From positions 1-64,000 of the forward strand of contig NZ_OBQD01000022.1 of the NCBI RefSeq assembly GCF_900220975.1: a stretch of DNA of 64,000 nucleotides, read 5' to 3'. Below, one piece after another: positions 1 through 9,928 of this stretch. Made by a program: the position numbers and the translations under genes. The notes beneath the pieces are model-generated. The model did no database searches and had not been told where the DNA came from. It saw only the letters and a list, made by a program, of their open reading frames with translations. Position 1 is the stretch's first letter; every line of letters begins with the position of its first letter. This DNA is from Rhizobium subbaraonis (lineage in GTDB: Bacteria > Pseudomonadota > Alphaproteobacteria > Rhizobiales > Rhizobiaceae).

Positions 1-102
1 TCATGGATGCTCTCTCCTCTAGTGACGTTCTGGCGAACATCACTCTGGCACATTGCGATGCCGTCGGGAGGGGGCATCCACTCCATCAGCTCTCAATGGA
101 AA

Positions 103-573
103 TCAACACATGAAAGCGCTGATCTGTTGCCGGTGAACCCGCAACGTCTCGACAGCCGCAGCCCGGGCGCGGACGAGGTCGCGCATCGCCTCATGGCCCT
201 CGTCGGGAACCCACACCGCCATGAGCTCGCCGGCCCTCAATAGCCGGGCGAGCGCGAGCGCATCTCGACGGTTGGTATTTACCCTGCCGCCCGGCTTCCT
301 GGGGATCAATGATGGAGCGACGACCACACATTCATGGCCGAGCGATCGGATCAGCCGATGCAGCCCGTATCCGGTTGGTCCGGCCTCGTAGCAGAATTGA
401 ACGCGGTCAAACTTTGCCGCTATCCGCTGGATGAGGCGGCGCATGCTCGTATCAGACGCGTCAACCTCACCCCAGAAGCGAACCTCTCCCTCCCGGCCGG
501 ATTCGGCGACGGCAATCGCATTCTTCCGTTTGGCGACGTCGATTCCAACGAACACTTCTCTATAATCTGCCAC
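103..573 (-). pseudogene. IS110-family transposase, N-terminal fragment
   Basis: The readable frame starts with a GTG at 573 preceded by a perfect AGGAGG (581-586) and encodes 156 residues, against roughly 340 for a complete IS110-family transposase. The N-terminal DEDD-type domain is recognisable: the opening FVGIDVAK carries the first acidic residue, YEAGPTGY lies near residue 65, and NTNRRDALALARLLR carries a later acidic residue. The C-terminal serine-containing domain is missing; after HRQQISAF the frame stops at 103, so the element was cut near position 110. The 102 bases to its left do not continue the gene and may be another element; I could not identify it. No matching second end is visible, so this is a dead remnant. 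Confidence 0.8.
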
Positions 574-849
574 GGCTCGTCCTCCTGTGATGAGGATCGC
601 CTCGGCCTGTCCGAGCAACCCTCGGAAGACCAGTGTAGGGGCGAGCCACCTCAGCCACGAAGACGGACATATGGTCTTACTGACAAGCTCGAATTGGGAA
701 GCTACGGCCTGATCACCCTGCTGGGCCTGAATCTTCTCGTGTCGAAGGGTCGGCTGCTTGCGCATCGATGGGGAAGGGTAGAGCGTCCAACGGGCTCATT
801 CGCATGCGAGGAGGTGAGGGGGGCTCACCGGCACGATACGGCATGCAGG
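574..849. other. Non-coding gap between two remnants
   Basis: This stretch lies between the start of the transposase remnant and the first recognisable codons of the NicO remnant. It probably contains the upstream end of the IS110-type element, but IS110 elements often lack clear terminal inverted repeats and none is visible here. Open frames crossing it show no recognisable protein similarity. Confidence 0.4.
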
Positions 850-1221
850 TGCCTACCCGTCGATCGGCTGGCAACGGCCGGTCCGGGAGCGTCCTGGAAG
901 GAAAAGCTTCAGGCGATCCTTTCGATCGGCCTGCGCCCGTGTTCGGGTGCCCTGATCGTGCTGGTCTTTGCGCTGTCACGCCATCTCGCACTGGCCGGGA
1001 CGATGTCCGTGCTGGCCATGGCGGCGGGAACTGCCTTGACGGTCATCATCGTCGCCGCCTTGTCGGTGCTGTCGCGCAGGTTCCTCGCGCGGCTCGCCCT
1101 GTCGGGCGCGGGCGGAGGAGAACGTTTCGCCATATGTTTCGAGTTCGCCGGGGCTTGCACGGTGTTCCTCTTCGGGGTCACGATGCTGACGGGACTGTTT
1201 CTCGTCGATGCTTGGCAATGA
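850..1221 (+). pseudogene. Nickel/cobalt exporter (NicO/RcnA family), C-terminal fragment
   Basis: Frame +1 from about 850 to the stop at 1221 reads as the last third of a NicO-family membrane exporter. The diagnostic segment is the GLRPCSGALIVLVFAL stretch near 930-975, the Pro-Cys-containing helix of this family, followed by two further hydrophobic helices (about 985-1070 and 1140-1210). There is no start codon with a ribosome site in the right place, and the N-terminal half with the His-rich loop and first helices is absent. The gene has been decapitated, presumably by the event that left the neighbouring transposase fragment. Family assignment is fairly secure; loss of function is inferred from the missing half. 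Confidence 0.7.
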
Positions 1222-1329
1222 GCATTTTGCGATGATAACGCACTCAACACCCGTCGATAAGAAGTGCTCTTACCGCCGAGAAGGCTCTCCTATATCCTCC
1301 GCCTCGGCTGATCCTATTTTGGGTCTGAA

Positions 1330-1345
1330 ATATTGTCGACAGTAT
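1330..1345. promoter_or_regulatory. Near-palindrome with TGTCGACA core
   Basis: ATATTGTCGACAGTAT is a 14/16 dyad. Its centre TTGTCGACAG is identical to the one beside the GntR gene at 56588-56597. It lies in the 230-base gap (1222-1450) downstream of the NicO remnant and downstream of the dehydrogenase, so it is not in an obvious promoter position. It may be a leftover operator or chance. Confidence 0.25.
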
Positions 1346-1450
1346 CGATCCAATGCCGTGAGGCGAAGCGCCATGACAAAGATCACAGCAGCAATGTCTT
1401 CCAAGGCGCTTCGTTGAAGGCTCAAGGACCGAGAAGTCTTAGGCCCTGTG

Positions 1451-2650
<1,200 letters not shown>

Positions 2651-2729
2651 TTATAACAGATCATCATGTGGTCGAATGCATGTGAGCAGGCGATTTCGGA
2701 CAAACTACCTGTGTCAGCGAAAGCGGAGG

Positions 2730-3764
2730 ATGGCGTTGGGTTGGATGGATAACAGGGCAGATACCGACCGAACTGCTGCGGCCACGCATCCGGTCTATAT
2801 GGTGATTTATCCCGGTTTCAAATCGATGGAGGCGGTTGGACCTGTCAACGTTCTGACCTACGCCAACCGCCATCTGCAAGTTCGTGGTGATCCCAGGCGA
2901 TACGGCATTACGCTGACTGCTCCACATCCGGGAACGATCCCATCCGATACGATCTTGTCAATCGAGGTCTCGACGGCGTTACCGGAGAAAGGCAGCCTGG
3001 CAACCGTGATGTTAGCGGGAGCGCTCGACATCGAAGCGGCGCTTCTCCACGAAGCCGGATTGGTGGATTGGTGCCGAAGGCGAGCTTTTGAGGCCGAACG
3101 GTTTGCTGCGCTTTGCTCGGCCAGTTTCTTTCTCGCAGCGGCAGGCGTCTTGAACAAAAGGCGCGTGACAACGCATTGGAGCGTTGCTGATCTGTTGCAA
3201 AGGCGCTTCCCCGAAATCCGCGTCGATGCCGATGCGATCTTCGTCCAGGATGGCAATCTCTGGACGTCAGCAGGTGTGACAGCGGCGATCGACCTGACGC
3301 TTGCGTTCGTGGAGCAGGATTTTGGTCGCGATCTTGCTCTAAACGTGGCACGCGACTTGGTTATCTATCTCAAGCGACCGGGTGGGCAATCACAGTTCAG
3401 TTCCATTTTGAGCAGTCAGATGACCGGCCCGCCCGGAATGCGCGATCTGCAAGCGTGGATTCTTGCCAACCTCCACGAGCCCCTTCGCGTTCTGGATATG
3501 GCGAAGCAAGCGGGGATGAGCGCACGTAACTTCTCGCGTCTGTTTGTAACTGAACTCGGCGTTTCTCCAGCGAACTATCTGGAGAACGCCCGCTGCGAAC
3601 GAGCCATCACTTTGTTGCTTGATACCGATCTGCCGATGAAAGCCATCGCCTTTCAATCCGGCTTTCGCTCCGATGAGCAGATGCGCAAGGCTTTTTCCCG
3701 CCGGTTCTCTTTGACGCCGCGCGAGTATCGCGAGCGCTTCACGAGCGCGCGGGTTGGCGGATAG
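2730..3764 (+). CDS. GlxA-family transcriptional regulator (DJ-1/PfpI-like domain + AraC HTH)
   Basis: 344 residues from the ATG at 2730. Residues about 20-185 form a DJ-1/PfpI-like domain, opening with VYMVIYPGFKSMEAVGP, with an elbow cysteine in LCSASFFLAAAG followed by TTHW. Residues about 235-340 form a double helix-turn-helix AraC domain (ARNFSRLF, then FRSDEQMRKAFSRRF). Such regulators (GbdR, CdhR, SouR types) often control betaine, carnitine or other N-methyl compound use, which fits the divergent formaldehyde dehydrogenase, but the inducer is not known. The start is uncertain: a GCGGAGG lies directly against the 2730 ATG, so the in-frame TTG at 2736 or ATG at 2745 may be used instead. 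Confidence 0.85.
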   Translation: MALGWMDNRADTDRTAAATHPVYMVIYPGFKSMEAVGPVNVLTYANRHLQVRGDPRRYGITLTAPHPGTIPSDTILSIEVSTALPEKGSLATVMLAGALDIEAALLHEAGLVDWCRRRAFEAERFAALCSASFFLAAAGVLNKRRVTTHWSVADLLQRRFPEIRVDADAIFVQDGNLWTSAGVTAAIDLTLAFVEQDFGRDLALNVARDLVIYLKRPGGQSQFSSILSSQMTGPPGMRDLQAWILANLHEPLRVLDMAKQAGMSARNFSRLFVTELGVSPANYLENARCERAITLLLDTDLPMKAIAFQSGFRSDEQMRKAFSRRFSLTPREYRERFTSARVGG

Positions 3765-4049
3765 CGCGCAGTATTACGCTGTGTTTCGGGTTAGAGCTGT
3801 CAATCGGCGTCCAAAACTTGCACGCCGAAACACAACGGTCACAGGCAACGTCGCATCGATGAGCTTCTGCCGTGGAATTATTCGGAACGAACAAACGGCT
3901 GAAGTCTGCTGTCGGCCCGAACCGGACATTGACCGCGCGATTTGGGGAGACAGCAACGCGCCTGCATGTCTACCGTACAGGTGATCTTTGTGGTTGTAGT
4001 GAACCGCCCCGGCTTTGGCGGAGACCCCAACTCGTGAGAAGCAGGGTCT

Positions 4050-4403
4050 ATGACAAGCAAGACGACGAACAAGTTCTCCCCTGAGGTCCGTGCCCACGCT
4101 GTTCGATTGGTGACGGAGCATGAAGCCGAACATCCTTCGCGATGGGCGGCAGTATCTTCCATAGCCGCCAAGATCGGCTGCTCGGCGCATACGCTCAATG
4201 AGTGGGTGAAGAAGGCCGAGGTCGACAGCGACAAGTGTTCAGGTTTGCCGAGTGACGTCGCGGAGAAGATGAAGGCTCTGGAACGGGAGAACCGTGAGCT
4301 TCGTCAGGCCAACGAGATTTTGCGCAAGGCCTCTGCATATGTCATCAGGGAGATATACCGATATCTCTGCACGCAATCCGCTTCCCAGCTTTCTGAGCCT
4401 TGA
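4050..4403 (+). pseudogene. IS3-family orfA (OrfA transposase subunit), truncated
   Basis: The frame encodes a typical IS3-family OrfA: a helix-turn-helix ([14 protein letters not shown] near the start; [15 protein letters not shown]) followed by a leucine-zipper region ending in the family signature [15 protein letters not shown]. Similarity stops there, near 4340, and is followed by about 20 unrelated residues to the stop; OrfB (the DDE catalytic subunit) is absent. A likely left terminal repeat, TGAACCGCCCCGGCTTTGGC, sits at 4000-4019. This is one end of an insertion sequence whose catalytic part has been lost. The 285 bases before it (3765-4049) hold no other gene that I can see. Confidence 0.8.
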
Positions 4404-4525
4404 AAGATATAGGAGCATCAACGCCCTCGCTGAAACGATCAACGGCCTTCTACGAGGCCGAGGTCATTCATCGCTGCCGTTTCATGGCTCCGGCTGTGCG
4501 GCTGCCGACAGTCGATGGCGGTCCT

Positions 4526-5692
4526 TCAACACGCCGATCGGGCAAGTGCGTCGTGTGTGATCTCGCCTGGACTGGAAACGCCGACGAGGCCGAGATTGCG
4601 ACGGACCTCCTGCTTCAGGATGTCGATGGCATGGTTCACGCCGCAAGTTCCGCCCAGCGCCGCCGCATAGAGAAAAGGTCGCCCGACGAATACGAACTCG
4701 GCGCCTAGGGCAAGCGCCTTCAGAACGTCCGAGCCCCTGCGAATACCCCCGTCCAGCATGACCTTTACCCCACCGCTGTGTTGAGCGATCGACTCCAATG
4801 CGCGCAGGGGCGCGATTGCGCCATCCAGCTGCCGGCCGCCGTGATTGGATACGATGATGCCGTCTGCGCCATGATCCGCAGCGAGCGTGGCATCGCGGGC
4901 GTCAAGAATGCCCTTCACCACCAGCGTGCCCGGCCAACGCCGGCGTATCTGCGCAAGATGTGTCCAATTGAGATGATCCCGGGCACCGAAGTCCCGCATC
5001 ACATTCTTGGCGATAATGGGTGCGCCGCGCGTAGCCTGGGAATTCTCAAAATGCGGAATGCCGTGCGTCAGCGTCCGCAAAAACGTTCCTACCGTCCAGC
5101 GCGGGCGGATAAGTCCATCGTATGCCAGCCGCAGCGATGGTCTCAACGGGGTGGAGAACCCGGTTCGTATATTGGTTTCGCGATTGGCGGAGACAGACAC
5201 GTCGACGGTTACCACAAGCGTCCCGAAGCCGGCAGCCGCAACGCGCTCCAGCAGGGCGTCGATGCGCGCCGGCTCGCCGGGCACATAGGCCTGAAACCAG
5301 GCGCCGGGATATGTCGCCGCTATCTCTTCCATGCGTGTCAGGGAGGAGCCGCTGACGATCATCGGCATGTTGGCGTCTCGCGCAGCTTCTGCAAGGACAA
5401 GATCACCGCGATAGGCAACAAGGGCCGATATACCCATGGGAGCAATGCCGAACGGTACGGTGTAGCGTTTTCCGAAAAGCGTTGTCTCCGTCGTGCGTTT
5501 AGACACGTCGTTCAAGACCCTCGGTACGAACGACCATTCATCGAAGGCCTCCCGGTCGCCACGTAGGGAGGCGCCGGTTTCAGCCGCACCCGAGACGTAG
5601 CCAAAGATCGGGCGGGGAAGGAAGCGGCGCGCCGCCGTCTCCAGGTCGTCCAAAGAAAGTATCCGGCGCAGCCGGGCGGATTTCCCGCTCAT
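4526..5692 (-). CDS. FMN-dependent alpha-hydroxy-acid dehydrogenase/oxidase (LldD/mandelate-dehydrogenase family)
   Basis: 388-residue TIM-barrel flavoprotein that oxidises an (S)-2-hydroxy acid to the 2-oxo acid. The family's active-site block IVSNHGGRQLDG near residue 280 supplies the catalytic His and substrate-binding Arg; the N-terminal FGYVSGAAETG and FGIAPMG segments form the FMN pocket; the phosphate-binding end GGIRRGSDVLKALALGA is intact. Length is normal for the family. Its ATG overlaps the stop of the RraA-like gene by four bases, so the two are translationally coupled. It cannot be told from sequence whether the substrate is lactate, mandelate or another acid, nor whether the electron acceptor is oxygen or the respiratory chain. 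Confidence 0.85.
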   Translation of the reverse strand: MSGKSARLRRILSLDDLETAARRFLPRPIFGYVSGAAETGASLRGDREAFDEWSFVPRVLNDVSKRTTETTLFGKRYTVPFGIAPMGISALVAYRGDLVLAEAARDANMPMIVSGSSLTRMEEIAATYPGAWFQAYVPGEPARIDALLERVAAAGFGTLVVTVDVSVSANRETNIRTGFSTPLRPSLRLAYDGLIRPRWTVGTFLRTLTHGIPHFENSQATRGAPIIAKNVMRDFGARDHLNWTHLAQIRRRWPGTLVVKGILDARDATLAADHGADGIIVSNHGGRQLDGAIAPLRALESIAQHSGGVKVMLDGGIRRGSDVLKALALGAEFVFVGRPFLYAAALGGTCGVNHAIDILKQEVRRNLGLVGVSSPGEITHDALARSAC

Positions 5693-6432
5693 TCAATCTG
5701 CCTTTCACTTATCATCCTGCGTCGATGTATCGGGGCTTGCCCTGCCTTCAGGCAATATTCGACGAATTCGCAGCCGAGTTCATGAAGCGATCTGTCGATC
5801 CATGACCGGTCGAGAGCGCCGGCAAGCGTCTGCTCGATCTGGCGGCCTTCGGCCTCCTGTTTCTTCAGCGCGGCAAGGTGGATCGGCTCGATCTGATCGC
5901 GCGGGACGCAAAGCACCCCGTCGCCGTCCCCGAGCAGCAGGTCTCCCGCCTCGATCACTATGCCGCCGATGGAAACGGCAAAGCCGATCTCGCCCGGGCC
6001 GTCCTTGTGTGGTCCGCGATGGGTAGCCCCGAGTGCGAAGATCGGACGGTTGATCTCCATGAGAGCATCGGCATCGCGAATGACACCGTTGATCACGAAA
6101 CCGGCGATGCCACGCTGGATCGCCTGAAGCATCATCATCTCGCCCATGACGGCAGCGCTCGTTTCCCCGCCGCCATCGACCACGATGACATCGCCCGGCT
6201 GCGCCATCTCGATAGCCTTGTGCAGCAACAGATTACTGCCCGGTCGGGTTTTGACGGTGAGCGCCGGTCCGGCCAAGACACCGTCGCGGTCCATGCGTTT
6301 GAGGTTCGCGCCGCCTGCAAACATTCGCGACATGCAGTCACTGACATTCGCAACCGGAAGGTTGCGGAATTGCTCGACAGCATCATGGCTGACGCGTGTC
6401 CAACTTTTCCTGATCCTAAAGCCGATCGTCAT
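5689..6432 (-). CDS. RraA-family aldolase/decarboxylase (HMG-aldolase-like)
   Basis: 247-residue member of the RraA/class II pyruvate-aldolase fold. The metal/substrate motif GVIRD (Arg119, Asp120) and the preceding VVDGGGETSAAVMGE segment are intact. Members with this motif cleave 4-hydroxy-4-methyl-2-oxoglutarate or decarboxylate oxaloacetate in the cytoplasm; the ribonuclease-E-inhibitor role is limited to some gamma-proteobacterial proteins. It is followed without a gap by a 2-hydroxyacid oxidising flavoenzyme, so the pair could turn a hydroxy acid into a 2-oxo acid and then cleave it. The tail (about residues 185-247) is longer than in small RraA proteins. A truncated LysR gene lies head-to-head at the start codon. 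Confidence 0.82.
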   Translation of the reverse strand: MTIGFRIRKSWTRVSHDAVEQFRNLPVANVSDCMSRMFAGGANLKRMDRDGVLAGPALTVKTRPGSNLLLHKAIEMAQPGDVIVVDGGGETSAAVMGEMMMLQAIQRGIAGFVINGVIRDADALMEINRPIFALGATHRGPHKDGPGEIGFAVSIGGIVIEAGDLLLGDGDGVLCVPRDQIEPIHLAALKKQEAEGRQIEQTLAGALDRSWIDRSLHELGCEFVEYCLKAGQAPIHRRRMISERQIE

Positions 6433-6990
6433 TGTTTTGTCTCCGGGAGGCTTGGCAAGACCGCAGCTTTGCGGCCGCGATCCGGGGTGCTCTGCGTGTC
6501 GGATCCATCCCCAACGGAATTACCGGTATCCTGCCACGGATCCTGATGGCCTGCAGCGAGCAGCATCCGGATCTGGTGATCGACATCGCGCCCGCCCGCT
6601 CCCTCGACCTCTATAGCCGGGTGCTCGACGGCCAGCTCGACGGAGCGATCATCGTCAGGCCACCCTTCCAACTCGCCAGCTGGGCTGGCAGTTGCTGCGC
6701 GAGGAGCCGATGATGCTGCTTGCGCCGAAGAGCTTGGCCGAGGTGGATCCGCACACGCTGCTGGCTCGGGAACCCTTCATTCGGCAGGATCGCTCCAACT
6801 GGGCGGCCCGGATCATTGACGATTATCTGAGTGCTGCAAATCTGCGGCCCCGCCTACGGTTCGAACTGGTGACGCTGGACGCGGTCGCCGTTCTCGTCGA
6901 CAGCGGGTTCGGCGTGGCGCTCGTGCCGGATTGGTCGCCACCCTGGGAAGACCGTAGCCATAAGAAGCCGATTTGGCGCAACTGGCTTGG
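6432..6990 (+). pseudogene. LysR-family regulator remnant (effector domain only, frameshifted)
   Basis: From about 6432 the sequence reads as the effector-binding half of a LysR regulator: GALRVGSIPNGITGILPRIL opens the domain and LDGQLDGAIIVRPPFQL follows. Around 6670-6690 the reading frame changes, continuing as WQLLREEPMMLLAPKSLAEVD through LVTLDAVAVLVDSGFGVALVPDW; after about 6945 the normal end of the domain is no longer recognisable. The roughly 90-residue HTH and linker are absent, and the first codons overlap the start codon of the divergent RraA gene. The natural divergent regulator of the RraA/flavoenzyme pair thus appears to have been lost by deletion plus a frameshift. Confidence 0.75.
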
Positions 6991-7061
6991 CTGCGGCAAC
7001 CGCATCCGCACCAACGACAGACCTTCCGGAGGGGAGCCCCTCACGCAATGACCCGAAACAG

Positions 7062-7094
7062 AAAGACCGGCGATTGGATGATCGCCGGTCTTTT
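7062..7094 (-). terminator. Rho-independent terminator (hairpin, usable in both directions)
   Basis: Perfect 13-bp stem AAAGACCGGCGAT / ATCGCCGGTCTTT around a six-base loop, with T-runs on both sides. It lies 30 bases past the stop of the fused permease-ATPase gene, so it ends that minus-strand operon; it also faces the LysR remnant. Confidence 0.85.
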
Positions 7095-7123
7095 CATTGT
7101 CGCGCCTTTCACTGGTGCCACGC

Positions 7124-8614
7124 TCAGCCTTGCAGCATGAAGCGGCGGATGCGGCTGTCGACGGGGGAGGCTTCCAGTTCGGCGGCGGTCATGTCGGCCA
7201 CGACATGACCGTTCTCCATCATCACCACCCGGTCGCTGACGCGGCTGACGAAGCGCATCTCGTGCGTCACGATGATCATGGTCATGCCGTCGCGCGCCAG
7301 GCTTTCGATGACCTGTAGCACCTCGCCGACCAGTTCGGGATCCAGCGCCGAGGTCGGCTCGTCAAACAGCATGATTTCCGGATCCATCGCCAGCGCACGG
7401 GCGATCGCCACGCGCTGCTTCTGGCCGCCCGACAGCTGGTGGGGATATTTGTTCGCATGGCTTGCCATGCCGACGCGGGCGAGGTGGCCCATTGCGGCCA
7501 CGCGCAGGGCGTCGGTATTGCCGCTTCCGTGATAACGCGGCCCGAAAGTGACGTTCTGCAGAACCGTCATGTGCGGAAACAGATTGAAGGACTGGAAGAC
7601 CATGCCCAACCGTGTGACACGGCCATGGAAGTCCGGCGCCAGCCGATAATTCCCCTCGGCGCTGATCCAGTCCGCGCCGTCAAGGGCAATGCGGCCGGCG
7701 TCGATATCCTGCAACGCGTTGACGGTGCGGATCAGCGTCGTCTTGCCGGAGCCGGACGGACCGATGATGCTGACCACTTCGCCCTTGTTGACTTTCAGCG
7801 AGACATCCGCGAGCGCTCGCTTGTCGCCGAAGTCCTTTCGGACGCGATCGAGCGCAACCACGACTTCGTCGCTGACACGGCGCGCGGTCGCCGGCGCCTC
7901 GGTAGCGACGGCCGCCGGGACGGAAATTTCCGCGCCCGTCATGCGCGCGATGTCGAGTCGCTTTTCAATCCGCGACAGGAACAGGCCAAACACCGAGACC
8001 ACCAGGACATAGTAGAACGAAACCGCGACGAGCGTTTCGATCACCATGAAGTTGCGGGTATAGAGCCGCTGTCCCACCAGTAGGATTTCGGCAAGCGAGA
8101 TCACCGACACCAGCGAGGTCAGCTTGACGATGGTGATGAATTCGTTGCCGAGCGAAGGCAGGGCGACGCGGATCGCCTGCGGCAGGATGATGTGCCGGTA
8201 CTTTCCGACCGGCCGCACGCCGAGCGCATGGGCCGCCTCGTGCTGGCCCTGATCCACGGAAATCAACCCGGCGCGATGTATCTCCGCCAGATAGGCGGTC
8301 TCCGAGATGACCAGCGCGATGAGCCCCGCCCAGAACGGTACCGACAGCACCGGCGAGAGTGAAGGCGCGAACTGCGGCAGGTTGTAGACGAAGATCAGCA
8401 GCACCAGAAGGGGCAGACTGCGGAACAGCCAGATGTAGGTCTTGGCAAACCAGCGCACCGGGCGCAGCGCGGACTGGCGCGCCAGCGCCAGCAGGAAGCC
8501 GAGCACGGTCCCGATGACCCAGGTCAATACGCCGAGCCAGGCGACCAGGGCTGTGGCTCGCCAGAAATCGGGATAAAGCGCCAGGCTGAAAAGATAGTTC
8601 CAGTCAAAGTTCAT
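7124..8614 (-). CDS. Polar amino-acid ABC transporter, fused permease-ATPase
   Basis: 496 residues from the ATG at 8614, preceded by GAAGCAGG. Residues about 1-215 are a His/Glu/Gln-type permease with membrane helices and the EAA loop (HAAHALGVRPVGKYRHIILPQ), which normally docks the ATPase. Residues about 240-496 are a complete ATP-binding subunit: Walker A GPSGSGKTT, Q-loop FQSFNLFPH, signature LSGGQKQRVAIARAL, Walker B LFDEPTSALDPE, and the switch His in VTHEM. Both subunits are therefore in one chain, with a hydrophilic linker around 215-240. The periplasmic binding protein lies directly upstream, separated by a 97-base GC-rich gap with small hairpins that may lower expression of the membrane part. 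The ligand is probably an amino acid or a similar small amine. Confidence 0.92.
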   Translation of the reverse strand: MNFDWNYLFSLALYPDFWRATALVAWLGVLTWVIGTVLGFLLALARQSALRPVRWFAKTYIWLFRSLPLLVLLIFVYNLPQFAPSLSPVLSVPFWAGLIALVISETAYLAEIHRAGLISVDQGQHEAAHALGVRPVGKYRHIILPQAIRVALPSLGNEFITIVKLTSLVSVISLAEILLVGQRLYTRNFMVIETLVAVSFYYVLVVSVFGLFLSRIEKRLDIARMTGAEISVPAAVATEAPATARRVSDEVVVALDRVRKDFGDKRALADVSLKVNKGEVVSIIGPSGSGKTTLIRTVNALQDIDAGRIALDGADWISAEGNYRLAPDFHGRVTRLGMVFQSFNLFPHMTVLQNVTFGPRYHGSGNTDALRVAAMGHLARVGMASHANKYPHQLSGGQKQRVAIARALAMDPEIMLFDEPTSALDPELVGEVLQVIESLARDGMTMIIVTHEMRFVSRVSDRVVMMENGHVVADMTAAELEASPVDSRIRRFMLQG

Positions 8615-8711
8615 GGGACCTGCTTCTTCGTTCGGCGGCGCCGGAGCGCCGCGCAATGCCGCATCGGACAGCTGGCCGGACAGGGCGCGAGCCCGGCCCG
8701 GCAGCTACCCC

Positions 8712-9497
8712 TTATTGTGCGATGGCGTCCTTGAATTCGGCCTCTGTGGACTTCGCCACGCCATATTTGCTGAAGAGCGCTTCGTAGTCCGCGTCTCCCT
8801 CGAGGCCGGCCAGCGTCTCGCGCAGGAAGGTCGCAAGCTGCTCGTTACCCTTCTTCACGCCGAAACCGACGATCACCGGATAAAGCTGTTCGGTCGAGGT
8901 CACCTTCAGGCGTCCGTTCAGCTTGACGGAGGCATCCGCCAGCACCGCGGAGTTTTCGAGTTGCGCGTCGACGCCGCCGGACATCACCGCCTGGGTGGCC
9001 TCAGGGGAAGTCGGGAACTCGCGGGAGTCGATCGGGTTGCCGGCACAGGCCGTCTCATTCAGCTTCTCAAGCTCGGGGATCCAGGCTGCGCCCTTGATCG
9101 AGCCGACACGCTTGCCGCACAGTTCCTCCGGCTTGGCGAAGCTCTGGCCGCCGCTGGCGGAGACGGCGATCGAGACGCCGGTCTTCATGTAGGGCACATA
9201 GTCGATCTGCTGTGCGCGGGCCGGCGTGACATAGAGCGTCGAGGCGATCACGTCGAACTGCCCGCCGGAAACGCCGAGGATCAGGTTTTCGAAGCGTGTG
9301 TCGAGAAACGAGACGTTGCCGCCGCTCTTCTTGCCGATAAGCTTCATCAACTCCACGTCGAAGCCGGCAGGCTGGTTGGATTCGTCGAAGTAGTTGTAGG
9401 GCGGATAGGTGAGATCCACCCCGACCCGAAGATCTTCGGCCTGGGCGGCTGTCAGCGATGCCACAAGGAAAATGGCGCCGGCCATAATTTTCTGCAT
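8712..9497 (-). CDS. Polar amino-acid ABC transporter, periplasmic binding protein
   Basis: 261 residues from the ATG at 9497 (AGAGGAA eight bases upstream). A signal peptide of about 20 residues ends at AAQA, followed by the family 3 solute-binding start LRVGVDLTYPPYNYFDE, the GFDVELMKLI block and the IASTLYVTPARAQQIDY hinge. This subunit captures ligand in the periplasm for the fused permease-ATPase encoded next. The operon probably starts just upstream, where an 11-bp palindrome (9529-9539) lies 32 bases before the start codon. A divergent GntR gene about 430 bases away is the likely regulator. Ligand class is polar amino acid by family; the exact ligand is unknown. Confidence 0.9.
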   Translation of the reverse strand: MQKIMAGAIFLVASLTAAQAEDLRVGVDLTYPPYNYFDESNQPAGFDVELMKLIGKKSGGNVSFLDTRFENLILGVSGGQFDVIASTLYVTPARAQQIDYVPYMKTGVSIAVSASGGQSFAKPEELCGKRVGSIKGAAWIPELEKLNETACAGNPIDSREFPTSPEATQAVMSGGVDAQLENSAVLADASVKLNGRLKVTSTEQLYPVIVGFGVKKGNEQLATFLRETLAGLEGDADYEALFSKYGVAKSTEAEFKDAIAQ

Positions 9498-9528
9498 GAT
9501 GCGTTCCTCTCGATGAATGGCGCCATCT

Positions 9529-9539
9529 TTGTTGAACAA
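9529..9539. promoter_or_regulatory. Putative GntR operator, copy 1 (TTGTTGAACAA)
   Basis: Palindrome with five-base arms, TTGTT-G-AACAA, just upstream of the binding-protein gene. The same sequence on the other strand recurs at 9896-9906 before gntR, and a weaker version (ATGTTCGACAAT) occurs near 9777-9788. Symmetry and placement in front of both divergent genes suggest operators for the GntR protein. Confidence 0.5.
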
Positions 9540-9895
9540 TGTTGAGAATGCAACACCTTTATGAACAGCGTCATGCGCTTCGACCTGGGTGACTGCGCCT
9601 TGCAACGGGAGTCACTGATCGGAATCAGGATCGGCTTCGGGTGCGATTCATCGGATTTTTCGTCATAATTATTCAATTTCGCTCGCTTTCCGTCGAAAAC
9701 TCTCAGGTTTTGCCCCGAATTCAGAAAAGTCGAATTCCTGCGAAAACCTCGCCTATCACGTCCGCGAAGCACATAATGTTCGACAATCTTGAGGATTGGA
9801 AGCGCACGAACAGAGCCTGGACCGACGTCAATAACCATTGCCATGAACTCTCTATGCGGGACGCAATGCCCAGAAAGCGCCTTGACAGGAAAATT

Positions 9896-9906
9896 TTGTT
9901 CAACAA
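9896..9906. promoter_or_regulatory. Putative GntR operator, copy 2 (TTGTTCAACAA)
   Basis: Same palindrome as 9529-9539 read on the opposite strand, 22 bases upstream of the gntR GTG start. The 430-base region 9498-9928 holds no gene that I can support: upstream in-frame codons exist, but the AAAGGAGA at 9916-9923 fixes the regulator start at 9929. Confidence 0.5.
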
Positions 9907-9928
9907 ATTATATCGAAAGGAGATACTC

